This document shows positions 15,810 through 24,766 of a stretch of 64,000 nucleotides of DNA, piece after piece; within the stretch, counting starts at the first letter, position 1, and each line of letters starts with the position of its first letter. The notes beneath the pieces were generated by a model that was given only the letters and a program-made list of their open reading frames with translations, was not told where the DNA came from and did no database searches. The DNA is from Kitasatospora aureofaciens. GTDB taxonomy: Bacteria > Actinomycetota > Actinomycetes > Streptomycetales > Streptomycetaceae. The stretch spans positions 200,803 through 264,802 of the forward strand of contig JODU01000007.1 of assembly GCA_000720845.1 (NCBI GenBank), written 5' to 3'. The position numbers were made by a program, and so were the translations under genes.

Positions 15810-16994
15810 ATGGACACCGAGCAGATCGTCCGCACGTTCGTCGAGTACTACGAGGATCAGGGTCACCGCCGGATCACCGGCTCGACGCTGCTGCCCGAGC
15901 CGGGCGATCCGGTGCTGTTCACCAGCGCCGGCATGCACCCGCTCACCCCGTACCTGGAGGGCCGCCCGCATCCACTGGGCCGGCGGCTGGTCAACGTGCA
16001 GCGCTGTCTGCGCACCACGGACCTCGACGAGGTCGGTGACAGCACCCATCTGACGGTCTTCGAGATGCTCGGCACCTGGTCGCTGGGCGACTACGAGGGC
16101 ACGCGGAGCCTCGACTGGGCCCACCGGCTGCTCACCGAGGGGCTCGGGGTCGATCCGGGCCTGCTGCACGCCACCGTGTACGGGGGCGACGAGCAGGTCG
16201 GGCCGGACACCGAGTCACTGCGGCTGTGGCGGGAGCGCGGCGTCCCCGTGGAGCACACGGTGGACGACAACTGGTGGTCCAACGGGCCGGTCGGCCCGTG
16301 CGGACCCGATTCGGAGATCTTCCTGTGGAGCGGTGACACGCCGCCCCGGTCCACACCCACGGGCGACGACCGCTGGGTGGAGGTGTGGAACCACGTGATG
16401 ATGCGCCACCGCCGGCTCGACGACGGCCGCCTCGTGCCGCTGCCGCAGCGCAACGTCGACACCGGCCTGGGCCTGGAGCGCCTCGCCTCGCTCCTGCAGG
16501 GGAAGTCGTCGGTCTTCGAATGCGACGTCTTCGAGCCGTGGCGGCGGCTGGTGCCCGGCCTGTGGCCGCTGGACGAACCGTCGTTCCGGGTGGTCTGCGA
16601 CCACCTGCGGTCGGCCGTCGTGGTCGTCGGCGACGGGGTGCGGCCGTCCAACACCGGCCAGGGTTATGTGCTGCGCCGCCTGGTGCGACGGCTGCTCACC
16701 GCGCTGTGGCGGGACGACCCCTCGCGCGGGCTCGGGGACCTGCCGGACGAGTTGATCACGCACACCCTGAATCACTTCCGGCAGGACGGCGACCCCGGTC
16801 TCCCCGGCCTCGTGCGACGACTGCTGGTGGAGGAGGAGCGCCGGTTCCGGCGGCTCCTGGAGCGCGGCAGGAACGTGCTCGCCCGGCCCCGCTTCCGGGG
16901 CCCACTGGGGCAGGAGGACTTCGACTACCTCCACGACACCCACGGACTGCCGCGCGACCTGGTGACGAGCCTGCGCGAGGGCGGCCCCTGGTGA
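15810..16994 (+). CDS. Alanyl-tRNA synthetase-related protein (catalytic core only)
   Basis: 394 residues that follow the N-terminal half of AlaRS: GSTLLPEPGDPVLFTSAGMH, NVQRCLRTTDLDEVGDSTHL, motif 2 VFEMLGTWSLGDY, GPCGPDSEIF, WNHVMMRHRR, and motif 3 NVDTGLGLERL. The helical middle domain follows and the protein stops just after DYLHDTHGLPRDLVTSL. That is the point where full AlaRS (about 880 residues) enters its editing and C-Ala domains, so it is a clean domain truncation and not a frameshift. It could make alanyl-adenylate; whether it charges tRNA is open. GAAGGAG precedes the ATG at eight nt. A leader ORF and hairpin lie upstream. Confidence 0.85.
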   Translation: MDTEQIVRTFVEYYEDQGHRRITGSTLLPEPGDPVLFTSAGMHPLTPYLEGRPHPLGRRLVNVQRCLRTTDLDEVGDSTHLTVFEMLGTWSLGDYEGTRSLDWAHRLLTEGLGVDPGLLHATVYGGDEQVGPDTESLRLWRERGVPVEHTVDDNWWSNGPVGPCGPDSEIFLWSGDTPPRSTPTGDDRWVEVWNHVMMRHRRLDDGRLVPLPQRNVDTGLGLERLASLLQGKSSVFECDVFEPWRRLVPGLWPLDEPSFRVVCDHLRSAVVVVGDGVRPSNTGQGYVLRRLVRRLLTALWRDDPSRGLGDLPDELITHTLNHFRQDGDPGLPGLVRRLLVEEERRFRRLLERGRNVLARPRFRGPLGQEDFDYLHDTHGLPRDLVTSLREGGPW

Positions 16995-17034
16995 ACGGGG
17001 AACGCGGGGAACGCCGTGCTGTCGTGACGGGCCG

Positions 17035-17970
17035 TCAGCCGGTGCGGCGCGCGGGGCGCCGACGACGCTGGACGGCGCCGTAGGTCGCTTCCAGGGCGGC
17101 GGTCGCCGCGTCGTAGGAGCGCTGGGCGACGCCGACGAAGAGGCAGTCGATGACGGCCAGTTGGGCGATGCGGCTGACGGTGGCACCGGAGCGGAACGGC
17201 GTTTCCCGCACGCAGGTCGTCAGCACGAGGTCGGCACTGGTCGCGAGCGTGGAGCCCGGGTCGTTGGTCAGGGCGATGGTGGTGGCCCCGCGTTCGGCCG
17301 CGGCCTGGAGGGGCTCGGTGGTGTCCTCGGTCTCGCCCGAGTGGGAGACGGCCAGGGCGACGTCGCCGGGCCCCAGCAGGGCCGTGGCGGTGAGCGCCGC
17401 GTGCCGGTCGCTCCAGATGAAGGCCATCCGGCCTATGCGGTGGAGCTTCTGGTGCAGGTCCTGGCCGACGAACGCGCTGGCGCCCACACCGAAGATGTCG
17501 ACCCTGCGGGCGTCGGCCACCGCGTCGACCGCCCGGCCCAGCGCGTCCACGTCGAGTTCGGCGCCCGAATCCTCCAGGGCCCGGACCTCGTTGTAGATGA
17601 TCTTGCTGACTATCCGGTCCAGCGAGTCCGTCGGGCTGATGTCGGTGCCGCCCTGCGCCGCCCGCTCGCCGCCCAGCGCGTGCTCCCGCGCCGCGGCGGC
17701 GGCCAGGGCCAGGCGCAGCTGGGGGTAGTTGCCGGTGCCGACGGTGCGGCAGAACCGCATCACGGTGGCCGCCGAGGTGCTCGCCCGCTCCGCCAGCGCG
17801 TGGATGGACAGCTCCGCGACCTGTCCCGGGTCGGCGAGGACCACGTCGGCCACCCGCCGTTCCGACGGGGCCAGGGAGGCTCGGGCGGCGCGGACGCGCG
17901 TGAGGACGTCGGCGAGCGGGGCGTCCTGGGCGGACGGCTCCGGCACGCGGGACGAGGACTGGCGGACCAT
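17035..17970 (-). CDS. MurR/RpiR family transcriptional regulator
   Basis: 311 residues. The RpiR-type HTH lies at about residues 30-90 (PSERRVADVVLADPGQVAEL, then STSAATVMRFCRTVGTGNYP). A SIS sugar-isomerase domain covers about 140-270 (VDIFGVGASAFVGQDLHQKL, DVALAVSHSGETEDTTEPLQ). SIS domains in this family sense phosphosugars such as MurNAc-6-P. AGGAGG lies just before the ATG. It is divergent from a BadF-type kinase/symporter/AnmK operon, so its likely target is that operon and its likely ligand a product of it. Confidence 0.92.
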   Translation of the reverse strand: MVRQSSSRVPEPSAQDAPLADVLTRVRAARASLAPSERRVADVVLADPGQVAELSIHALAERASTSAATVMRFCRTVGTGNYPQLRLALAAAAAREHALGGERAAQGGTDISPTDSLDRIVSKIIYNEVRALEDSGAELDVDALGRAVDAVADARRVDIFGVGASAFVGQDLHQKLHRIGRMAFIWSDRHAALTATALLGPGDVALAVSHSGETEDTTEPLQAAAERGATTIALTNDPGSTLATSADLVLTTCVRETPFRSGATVSRIAQLAVIDCLFVGVAQRSYDAATAALEATYGAVQRRRRPARRTG

Positions 17971-18041
17971 GACCCCTCCTGGATGTGGTGAACACAGGGT
18001 AAGGGGGCGCCCCGAGGAGGTCAAAAAGTTACGCGGTGAGC

Positions 18042-18087
18042 AACGTGACGTTACTTATTGACATCCGGAGGGCGGCGTTCCCATACT
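18042..18087 (+). promoter_or_regulatory. Promoter of the amino-sugar operon with an adjacent dyad
   Basis: TTGACA (18058-18063) and CATACT (18082-18087) are 18 nt apart, a good housekeeping-type promoter whose start would be about 70 nt before the kinase ATG. Immediately upstream is AACGT-G-ACGTT (18042-18052), a perfect dyad in an AT-enriched patch. It is a candidate site for the divergent MurR/RpiR regulator. Confidence 0.5.
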
Positions 18088-18165
18088 CGGACGGCGATCC
18101 GCACCGGTCACCGACGCCCCGGTGACTCTCGACGTGCCGGGTCCCTCGGGCAAAGGGCAGGCCGT

Positions 18166-19167
18166 ATGACTTCAGTAGTGGCGGTAGATCTCGGGAAGAC
18201 CGGTTGCCGCGCCATGCTGTGGCACCGCCCCGGTTCGCCACGGGCCGTCAGTTCCGTGGCCGGTGCCCCCGGTCTGGCGGCACCCGACGGGGTGGCGGCG
18301 GCCCGCGCGGCCGTGCGCGCCGCCGTCGAGCCGCTCCTTCGGGAACCGGGCGCCGCCCGGCCGGAGTCCGTCCTCGTGGGCGCCGCCGGGGCGGCTTCGG
18401 CCCCCGCCGCGGCCCGCTCCCTGGTGGCTGCCCTCCTGGCGGACCTGCCCGTGCAGGAGGCCGCCGTCACCAGTGACGCCGTCACCGCCCACGCCGGCGC
18501 GCTCGGCGGCCGGGCGGGGGTGGTGCTGGCGATCGGCACCGGGGCGGTCGCGGTCGGCATCGGCGCCGACGGGACGTACGCGCGCGTCGACGGGTGGGGT
18601 CCCCTGCTCGGCGACGACGGCAGCGGCGCCCGGATCGGCACGGCCGGGTTGCGCGCCGCCCTGCGGGCCCACGACGGGCGGGGCCCGGCCACCGTCCTGC
18701 TGGACGCGGCTGGGGGCCTCTTCGGTGACCTCGAACGGCTCCCGGCGACCGTCGGAGGGGACGGCAATCCCGCCCGTACGGCCGCCTCGTTCGCCCCCGA
18801 GGTGGCCCGCGCCGCCGACGCGGGGGACGCCGTGGCGGCGGCGATCCTCCGGGACGCGGCCGCCGACCTGGCCGGGACCGCCCTCGCGGCGGCCGGCCGG
18901 ATCGGCGCGGGCGGCGACCCGCTGCCGATGGCCGTCACCGGTGGTCTCACGGCGCTCGGCCCCGCCCTGATGACACCGCTGACCGAACACGTCACCGGCT
19001 CCGGGCTCCCCCTGCGGCTCATCTCCCCGCTCGGCGACCCCCTTGACGGGGCCCGTCTGCTGGCGCTGGACCGCGCCACCCCTCATGCCTCCCTCGTCGT
19101 CCGTGTCCGCCGGACGACCTCCAGTCCCCCTCCCCCGACGCCGGCGACCCCACCGGCCAGTGCCTAG
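18166..19167 (+). CDS. BadF/BadG-type amino-sugar kinase (N-acetylglucosamine kinase-like)
   Basis: 333 residues with the ASKHA ATPase fold. Phosphate-1 motif VVAVDLGKTGCRAML is at the N-terminus, phosphate-2 GVVLAIGTGAVAVGIG near residue 120, GWGPLLGDDGSGARIGTAGL around residue 140, and a late adenosine-type TGGLTALGP. This matches the BcrAD/BadF group that includes GlcNAc/MurNAc kinases. The gap to the symporter gene is eight nt and AnmK follows, so phosphorylation of an imported or recycled amino sugar is the natural role. A Ser/Thr/Pro-rich tail ends the protein. AAAGGG lies upstream of the ATG. Confidence 0.85.
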   Translation: MTSVVAVDLGKTGCRAMLWHRPGSPRAVSSVAGAPGLAAPDGVAAARAAVRAAVEPLLREPGAARPESVLVGAAGAASAPAAARSLVAALLADLPVQEAAVTSDAVTAHAGALGGRAGVVLAIGTGAVAVGIGADGTYARVDGWGPLLGDDGSGARIGTAGLRAALRAHDGRGPATVLLDAAGGLFGDLERLPATVGGDGNPARTAASFAPEVARAADAGDAVAAAILRDAAADLAGTALAAAGRIGAGGDPLPMAVTGGLTALGPALMTPLTEHVTGSGLPLRLISPLGDPLDGARLLALDRATPHASLVVRVRRTTSSPPPPTPATPPASA

Positions 19168-19175
19168 GAGCAAGC

Positions 19176-20747
19176 GTGCGCCAGCTCGACCTCGTGGTGA
19201 TCGTGGTCTATCTGATCGGGATCGCCTGGATCGGCCTGCGGAAGGCAGGCCGGCAGAAGTCGGCGAAGGACTACTTCGTCGGTGAAGGCCACATGCCGTG
19301 GTGGACCGTCTCCTTCTCCGTGGTCGCCACGGAGACCAGTGTGCTGACGGTGATCAGCGTTCCGGGCGGTGCCTACAGCGGCCAGGGCTTCGGCAACGTC
19401 GAACTCGCCCTGGGCTACGTCATCGGACGCGTCGTCGTCGCCACCGTACTGATCCCCCTCTACAAGCGCGGCGGCTTCGTCAGCGCCTACCAGTACCTGG
19501 GCGACCGGTTCGGGCTGAAGCTTCAGGGGCTCGCCTCGGTGACCTTCGTCTTCACCCGGCTCCTGGCCGAAGGGGTGCGGCTGTTCGCCTCCGCCATCCC
19601 GATCAAGCTGCTGCTCGACGAGTTCGGTGTGCACGCGAGCTACCGCGTGATCATCATCGTGATCACGCTGATCACCGTCGTCTACACCTACCTGGGCGGC
19701 ATCAAGGCGGTCATCTGGACCGACGCCATCCAGATGGTCCTCTACCTCGGTGGCGCCGTCCTCGCCGTCGCGGTGCTCTCCGCCCACGTCGGCGGTGACG
19801 GCTACGCGCGGGCCATGGATGCCGGCAAGTTCACGCTCTTCGACACCGACTTCGGCCTGGCCCACATCCTCACCAGCCCGTTCGCCCTGCCCACGGCCAT
19901 CATCGGCGGCGCGATCTTCGCCATGGCCTCGCACGGCTCCGACCAGCTGATCGTCCAGCGCGTGCTGGCGACGAAGACCCTGCGCGAGGGCCAGAAGGCC
20001 ATGATCGCCTCGGGTGTCTTCGTCACCGTCCAGTTCGCCGCCTTCTCCCTCGTCGGCGCGCTGCTGTGGTCGTACAACGAGGGCAGGTCCTTCTCGGAGC
20101 TGGGCCTGTCCAGCTCGGACAACCTCTACCCCGAGTTCATCCTGCACGGGCTGCCCGTGGTGGTCTCGGGCCTGCTCGTGGCCGGCATCCTGGGCGCCGC
20201 GATGGGCTCGCTGTCCTCGGCGCTGAACTCCATGTCCAACTCGACGGTCGCCGACATCATCCACAGCTTCTTCCGGACCACCCCGTCCGAGGAGGCGCTG
20301 CTCAGGCTCGCCCGCTGGATGACGCTGGTGTGGGCGACGCTCATGGCGGTCTTCGCCTGCGCGTTCAGCGCGAGCACCGGCAACGTGTACCTGACCGGTC
20401 TGACCATCGCGGGCTACACCTACGGCGCGCTGCTCGGCGCGTTCCTGCTGGGGCGGCTGGTCAAACGCGCGGGCGAGGCCGACTCCGTCGTGGCCTTCCT
20501 GGTCACCATCGGGGTGATGACGTACATCGTGCGCGAGGTGAAGATCGACGTCACCACGGGCGGGACCACGGTCTCCCAGGCGATCGCGGCCCAGTGGCTC
20601 GTGCCGATCGGCGTACTGATCACCCTGCTGGTCGGCGGTGTGCTGAGCCTGTTCCACCGGGCGCCGGAGGCAGCCGAGGGCGCGGCCGTCGACGAGGAGC
20701 CGGGCGGCGGACCCGACCAGCTGACCACCACGGCCGGGCGGAACTGA
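19176..20747 (+). CDS. Sodium:solute symporter (SSS family)
   Basis: 523 residues with about 13 hydrophobic segments. The family block FSVVATETSVLTVISVPGGA near residue 50 and VVYTYLGGIKAVIWTDAIQM near residue 170 are typical of SSS proteins, which couple uptake of sugars, amino acids or sialic acid to Na+. GTG start with AGGAG overlapping the stop of the kinase gene, so translation is probably coupled. Placed between an amino-sugar kinase and AnmK, it likely imports a peptidoglycan-derived amino sugar. Confidence 0.88.
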   Translation: MRQLDLVVIVVYLIGIAWIGLRKAGRQKSAKDYFVGEGHMPWWTVSFSVVATETSVLTVISVPGGAYSGQGFGNVELALGYVIGRVVVATVLIPLYKRGGFVSAYQYLGDRFGLKLQGLASVTFVFTRLLAEGVRLFASAIPIKLLLDEFGVHASYRVIIIVITLITVVYTYLGGIKAVIWTDAIQMVLYLGGAVLAVAVLSAHVGGDGYARAMDAGKFTLFDTDFGLAHILTSPFALPTAIIGGAIFAMASHGSDQLIVQRVLATKTLREGQKAMIASGVFVTVQFAAFSLVGALLWSYNEGRSFSELGLSSSDNLYPEFILHGLPVVVSGLLVAGILGAAMGSLSSALNSMSNSTVADIIHSFFRTTPSEEALLRLARWMTLVWATLMAVFACAFSASTGNVYLTGLTIAGYTYGALLGAFLLGRLVKRAGEADSVVAFLVTIGVMTYIVREVKIDVTTGGTTVSQAIAAQWLVPIGVLITLLVGGVLSLFHRAPEAAEGAAVDEEPGGGPDQLTTTAGRN

Positions 20748-20787
20748 ACCCCGCCCCGGCCCGCTCAACCCCTCGCAGGAGTGCATC

Positions 20788-21963
20788 GTGCGTGTGATCG
20801 GCCTGATGTCAGGCACGTCCTACGACGCCATCGAGGCGGCCGCCGCCGACCTCGAACTACAAGGTGAGGCCCTGGTGATGCGCCCGCTCGGCCATCTCTC
20901 CGCGCCCTACCCGAACGCGCTGCGCGACCTGATCGCGAGCAGCCTGCCGCCGTCGGCGGCGACGGTCGAGGCCGTCGCCCGGCTCGACACCGGCATCGGG
21001 CAGGCGTTCGCCGACGCGGCCGTGCGGGCCGTGCGCGAGCTGTGCGGGGGCGGCGCCGATCTGGTGGTCTCGCACGGGCAGACCATGTACCACTGGGTGG
21101 AGGACGGCGCCGTGCGCGGCACCCTCCAGCTCGGCCAGCCCGCCTGGATCGCCGAGGCCACCGGTCTGCCCGTCGTCTCCGACCTGCGCAGCCGGGATGT
21201 GGCGGCGGGCGGTCAGGGAGCGCCACTGGTGGCCATGACCGACGCCCTGGCCATGGCGGCGCTGCCCGGCGTCCCCGCCGCCCTCAACCTGGGCGGGATC
21301 GCCAACGTCACCGTCGTCGCCCCCGGCGCCGAGCCGCTCGCCTTCGACACCGGGCCCGCCAACGCCCTGATGGACGCCGCCGTACGGCACTTCACCAGCG
21401 GCGCGGCCCAGTACGACGAGGGCGGGCGCCGGGCCGGGGCGGGCCGGGCCGATCCGGCGCTGCTGCGGGTGCTGCTGGACGACCCCTACTACGGCAGGCC
21501 GGCGCCCAAGAGCACCGGCAAGGAGCGGTTCCACCTGCCGTACCTGCTGCGGGCGCTGGCGGCGGCGCCCGTCGCGGAACCCGACGACGTCCTGGCGACA
21601 CTGGCCAGGCTCACCGCCGTCACGGTGGCCGACGCCTGCCGCGCGCACGGTGTCACGCGGCTCGTCGTGTCCGGCGGGGGCGCGCACAACCCCGTGCTGA
21701 TGGGCATGATCGCCGAGGAGCTGCCCGGGGTGACCCTCGGTTCCAGCGACGCGCTCGGGCTGCCGTCCGACGCCAAGGAGGCGCTGGCCTTCGCCCTGTT
21801 GGGCTTCCTGACCGTCAACGGCCTGCCCGGCGCCGTCCCTTCGGGCACGGGGGCGCGCCGCGCGGCACTGCTCGGCAGCATCACACCCGGGCGGGAGCCC
21901 CTGCGGCTGCCCGAGCCGGCCGACCGGCCGCCCCGGGTGCTGCGCGTCACCGGCGGACACTGA
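20788..21963 (+). CDS. anmK: Anhydro-N-acetylmuramic acid kinase
   Basis: 391 residues, the usual AnmK length. Signatures: MRVIGLMSGTSYDAIEAA (phosphate loop), VVSHGQTMYHW, GTLQLGQPAWIAEATGLPVV, NLGGIANVT, FDTGPANALMDA and LVVSGGGAHNPVLMGMI. AnmK opens the 1,6-anhydro ring of anhydroMurNAc and phosphorylates it to MurNAc-6-P, the key step in recycling muropeptides. GCAGGAG precedes the GTG. It is the last gene of the kinase-symporter-anmK operon. Note that the second position of the usual SGTSxDG motif run is YDA rather than xDG. Confidence 0.93.
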   Translation: MRVIGLMSGTSYDAIEAAAADLELQGEALVMRPLGHLSAPYPNALRDLIASSLPPSAATVEAVARLDTGIGQAFADAAVRAVRELCGGGADLVVSHGQTMYHWVEDGAVRGTLQLGQPAWIAEATGLPVVSDLRSRDVAAGGQGAPLVAMTDALAMAALPGVPAALNLGGIANVTVVAPGAEPLAFDTGPANALMDAAVRHFTSGAAQYDEGGRRAGAGRADPALLRVLLDDPYYGRPAPKSTGKERFHLPYLLRALAAAPVAEPDDVLATLARLTAVTVADACRAHGVTRLVVSGGGAHNPVLMGMIAEELPGVTLGSSDALGLPSDAKEALAFALLGFLTVNGLPGAVPSGTGARRAALLGSITPGREPLRLPEPADRPPRVLRVTGGH

Positions 21964-22007
21964 GCGCCTCCCGGCCCGGGGACGGCTCGGCCGAGGTCGC
22001 CGGTGCG

Positions 22008-22262
22008 GGCCTGCCGCCACAGGCCGTCGTCGCCCTCGACGGCCGCGTACTCGTCGATCTCGGCGAGTTCGTCGTCGCCGAAGGAGAGGTTGGCCGGGTC
22101 CGCCACGTTCTCCTCCAGTTGCCGGGGGCAGGAGGCGCCGGTCACCAGGGAGGTGACGCGCGGGTCGCGCAGCGCCCGGGCGAGCGCCATCCGCGCCAGG
22201 CCCTGGCCCCGGCGGGCGGCGATGCCGTTCAGGGCGCGCGGCCGGCGCACGGTGTCCGCGGG
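22008..22262 (-). pseudogene. Aldo/keto reductase C-terminal remnant
   Basis: On the minus strand this segment reads VRRPRALNGIAARRGQGLAR, MALARALRDPRVTSLVTGAS, CPRQLEENVADPANLSFGDD and ELAEIDEYAAVEGDDGLWRQ in one frame. That is the C-terminal ~85 residues of an AKR of the YghZ/glyceraldehyde-3-phosphate reductase group. Nothing of the N-terminal barrel lies upstream, since the neighbouring rox gene starts its stop codon 24 nt away. The frame runs on past the normal end without a stop. I read it as a truncated relic, perhaps cut when rox was inserted. Confidence 0.7.
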
Positions 22263-22285
22263 TCGGGCGGCCCGTGACGGGGAGG

Positions 22286-23710
<1,425 letters not shown>

Positions 23711-23793
23711 GAGTCCCCCATGGAGCGAAATCGTCTGGTGAGGCCGCCCGCCGCAGGCGAGCGGCGGGCGAGGGCGACGATTCTGCGCCAGGT

Positions 23794-23818
23794 GGGGGCC
23801 CTTGCCGCAAGGCCCCCC
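23794..23818. promoter_or_regulatory. Rifamycin-associated element (RAE)-like palindrome
   Basis: The core TTGCCGCAA (TTGCGGCAA on the rox strand) is flanked by G/C runs, giving a 25-bp inverted repeat centred at 23806 with 12 of 13 positions paired. The RAE described upstream of rifamycin-inactivating genes in actinomycetes has the same TTGCGGCAA core inside GGGG/CCCC arms. It lies 84 nt before the rox ATG, next to a CTATAG -10-like sequence. Confidence 0.8.
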
Positions 23819-23891
23819 GTGCGCTATAGGTTGACAGTGGCAGGAGGAGCGTGTTTCCCCTGCCGTATTTCGTGCTCCGGCACCGCCCGGG

Positions 23892-24686
23892 TCATGGGCG
23901 GGCCAGGACGAGGGAGGAGCCGCCGGCCCGGATGCCCTCGGCCGCGGCGTCGGTCAGGTCGGTGTCCGTGACGATGGTGTCGAAGGCCGTCAGCGGTGCC
24001 ACGCGGTACCGGCCGAAGGTGCCGTACTTGGACGAGCCGGCCACCAGGACGGAGTGCGCGGCCGAGGCCATGGCCGCCTGCTTGACGTCCACCTTGGGCT
24101 CCGAGGGGGTGGTGGTGCCGCGGAGCAGGTCCCAGGAGCTGGTGCTGATGAAGGCGATGTCCAGGGCGAGTTGCCGCAGGGTGTCCGCGGCGAGGCGGCC
24201 GACGCTGGAGCGGTTGGAGACGTCGACACGGCCGCCGACGTGCACCAGTTCCAGGTTCTCCGCGTCCATCAGCCGGCCGATGGTGGTGAAGTCGTTGGTG
24301 ACCACGGTGAGGTGGGGCAGCCCGGCGAGGGCGGGGGCCATGGCGAGCAGGGTGGTGCCCGCGTCGAGGTAGACGGTCATGCCGTCCTGGACGAGGCGGG
24401 CGGCCTCGGCGGCCATCGCCCGTTTCTGCGGCTGCTCGACCTCGGACTTGTCCAGGAAGCCGGGTTCGGTGCTGATGGTGCTGGCGATGCGCACCCCGCC
24501 CGGGACGGAGAAGACCAGACCGCCCCGTTCGAGTTCGGCGATGTCGCGCCGGACGGTCATGTGGGAGACGCCGAGCAGGCGGGTGATCTGCTGCACGCTG
24601 AGCACCCCGTCACGCCTCAGGTGCTTCAGCAGTTGCTCGCGGCGCTGGTCGGGGATGAGCGGAGGCTGCTCGCCGTCCGAGGTCAT
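23892..24686 (-). CDS. DeoR family transcriptional regulator
   Basis: 264 residues. The DeoR HTH (RREQLLKHLRRDGVLSVQQI, LGVSHMTVRRDIAELERGGL) is at about residues 14-60. The DeoRC sugar-phosphate sensor follows, with VYLDAGTT near residue 105, LTVVTNDF, and AFISTSSWDLLRGTTTPSE. GGGAG precedes the ATG. It is the last gene of the dehydrogenase-gntP-deoR set and faces the otnK/otnC operon, so it most likely represses the tetronate locus and responds to a phosphorylated intermediate. Confidence 0.92.
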   Translation of the reverse strand: MTSDGEQPPLIPDQRREQLLKHLRRDGVLSVQQITRLLGVSHMTVRRDIAELERGGLVFSVPGGVRIASTISTEPGFLDKSEVEQPQKRAMAAEAARLVQDGMTVYLDAGTTLLAMAPALAGLPHLTVVTNDFTTIGRLMDAENLELVHVGGRVDVSNRSSVGRLAADTLRQLALDIAFISTSSWDLLRGTTTPSEPKVDVKQAAMASAAHSVLVAGSSKYGTFGRYRVAPLTAFDTIVTDTDLTDAAAEGIRAGGSSLVLARP

Positions 24687-24766
24687 GGTCTGGTCTCCCT
24701 TCGACCGTGCTGACGTTAGCCGATGATCATGCCGGTGACGGCCGGGACCGTCACCGGCGGGTGTGC

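Noticed and set aside
15810..16994. Considered as a frameshifted full-length alaS
   Set aside because: No editing or C-Ala domain sequence is found in any frame after 16994, and the stop falls at a domain boundary, so truncation looks natural.
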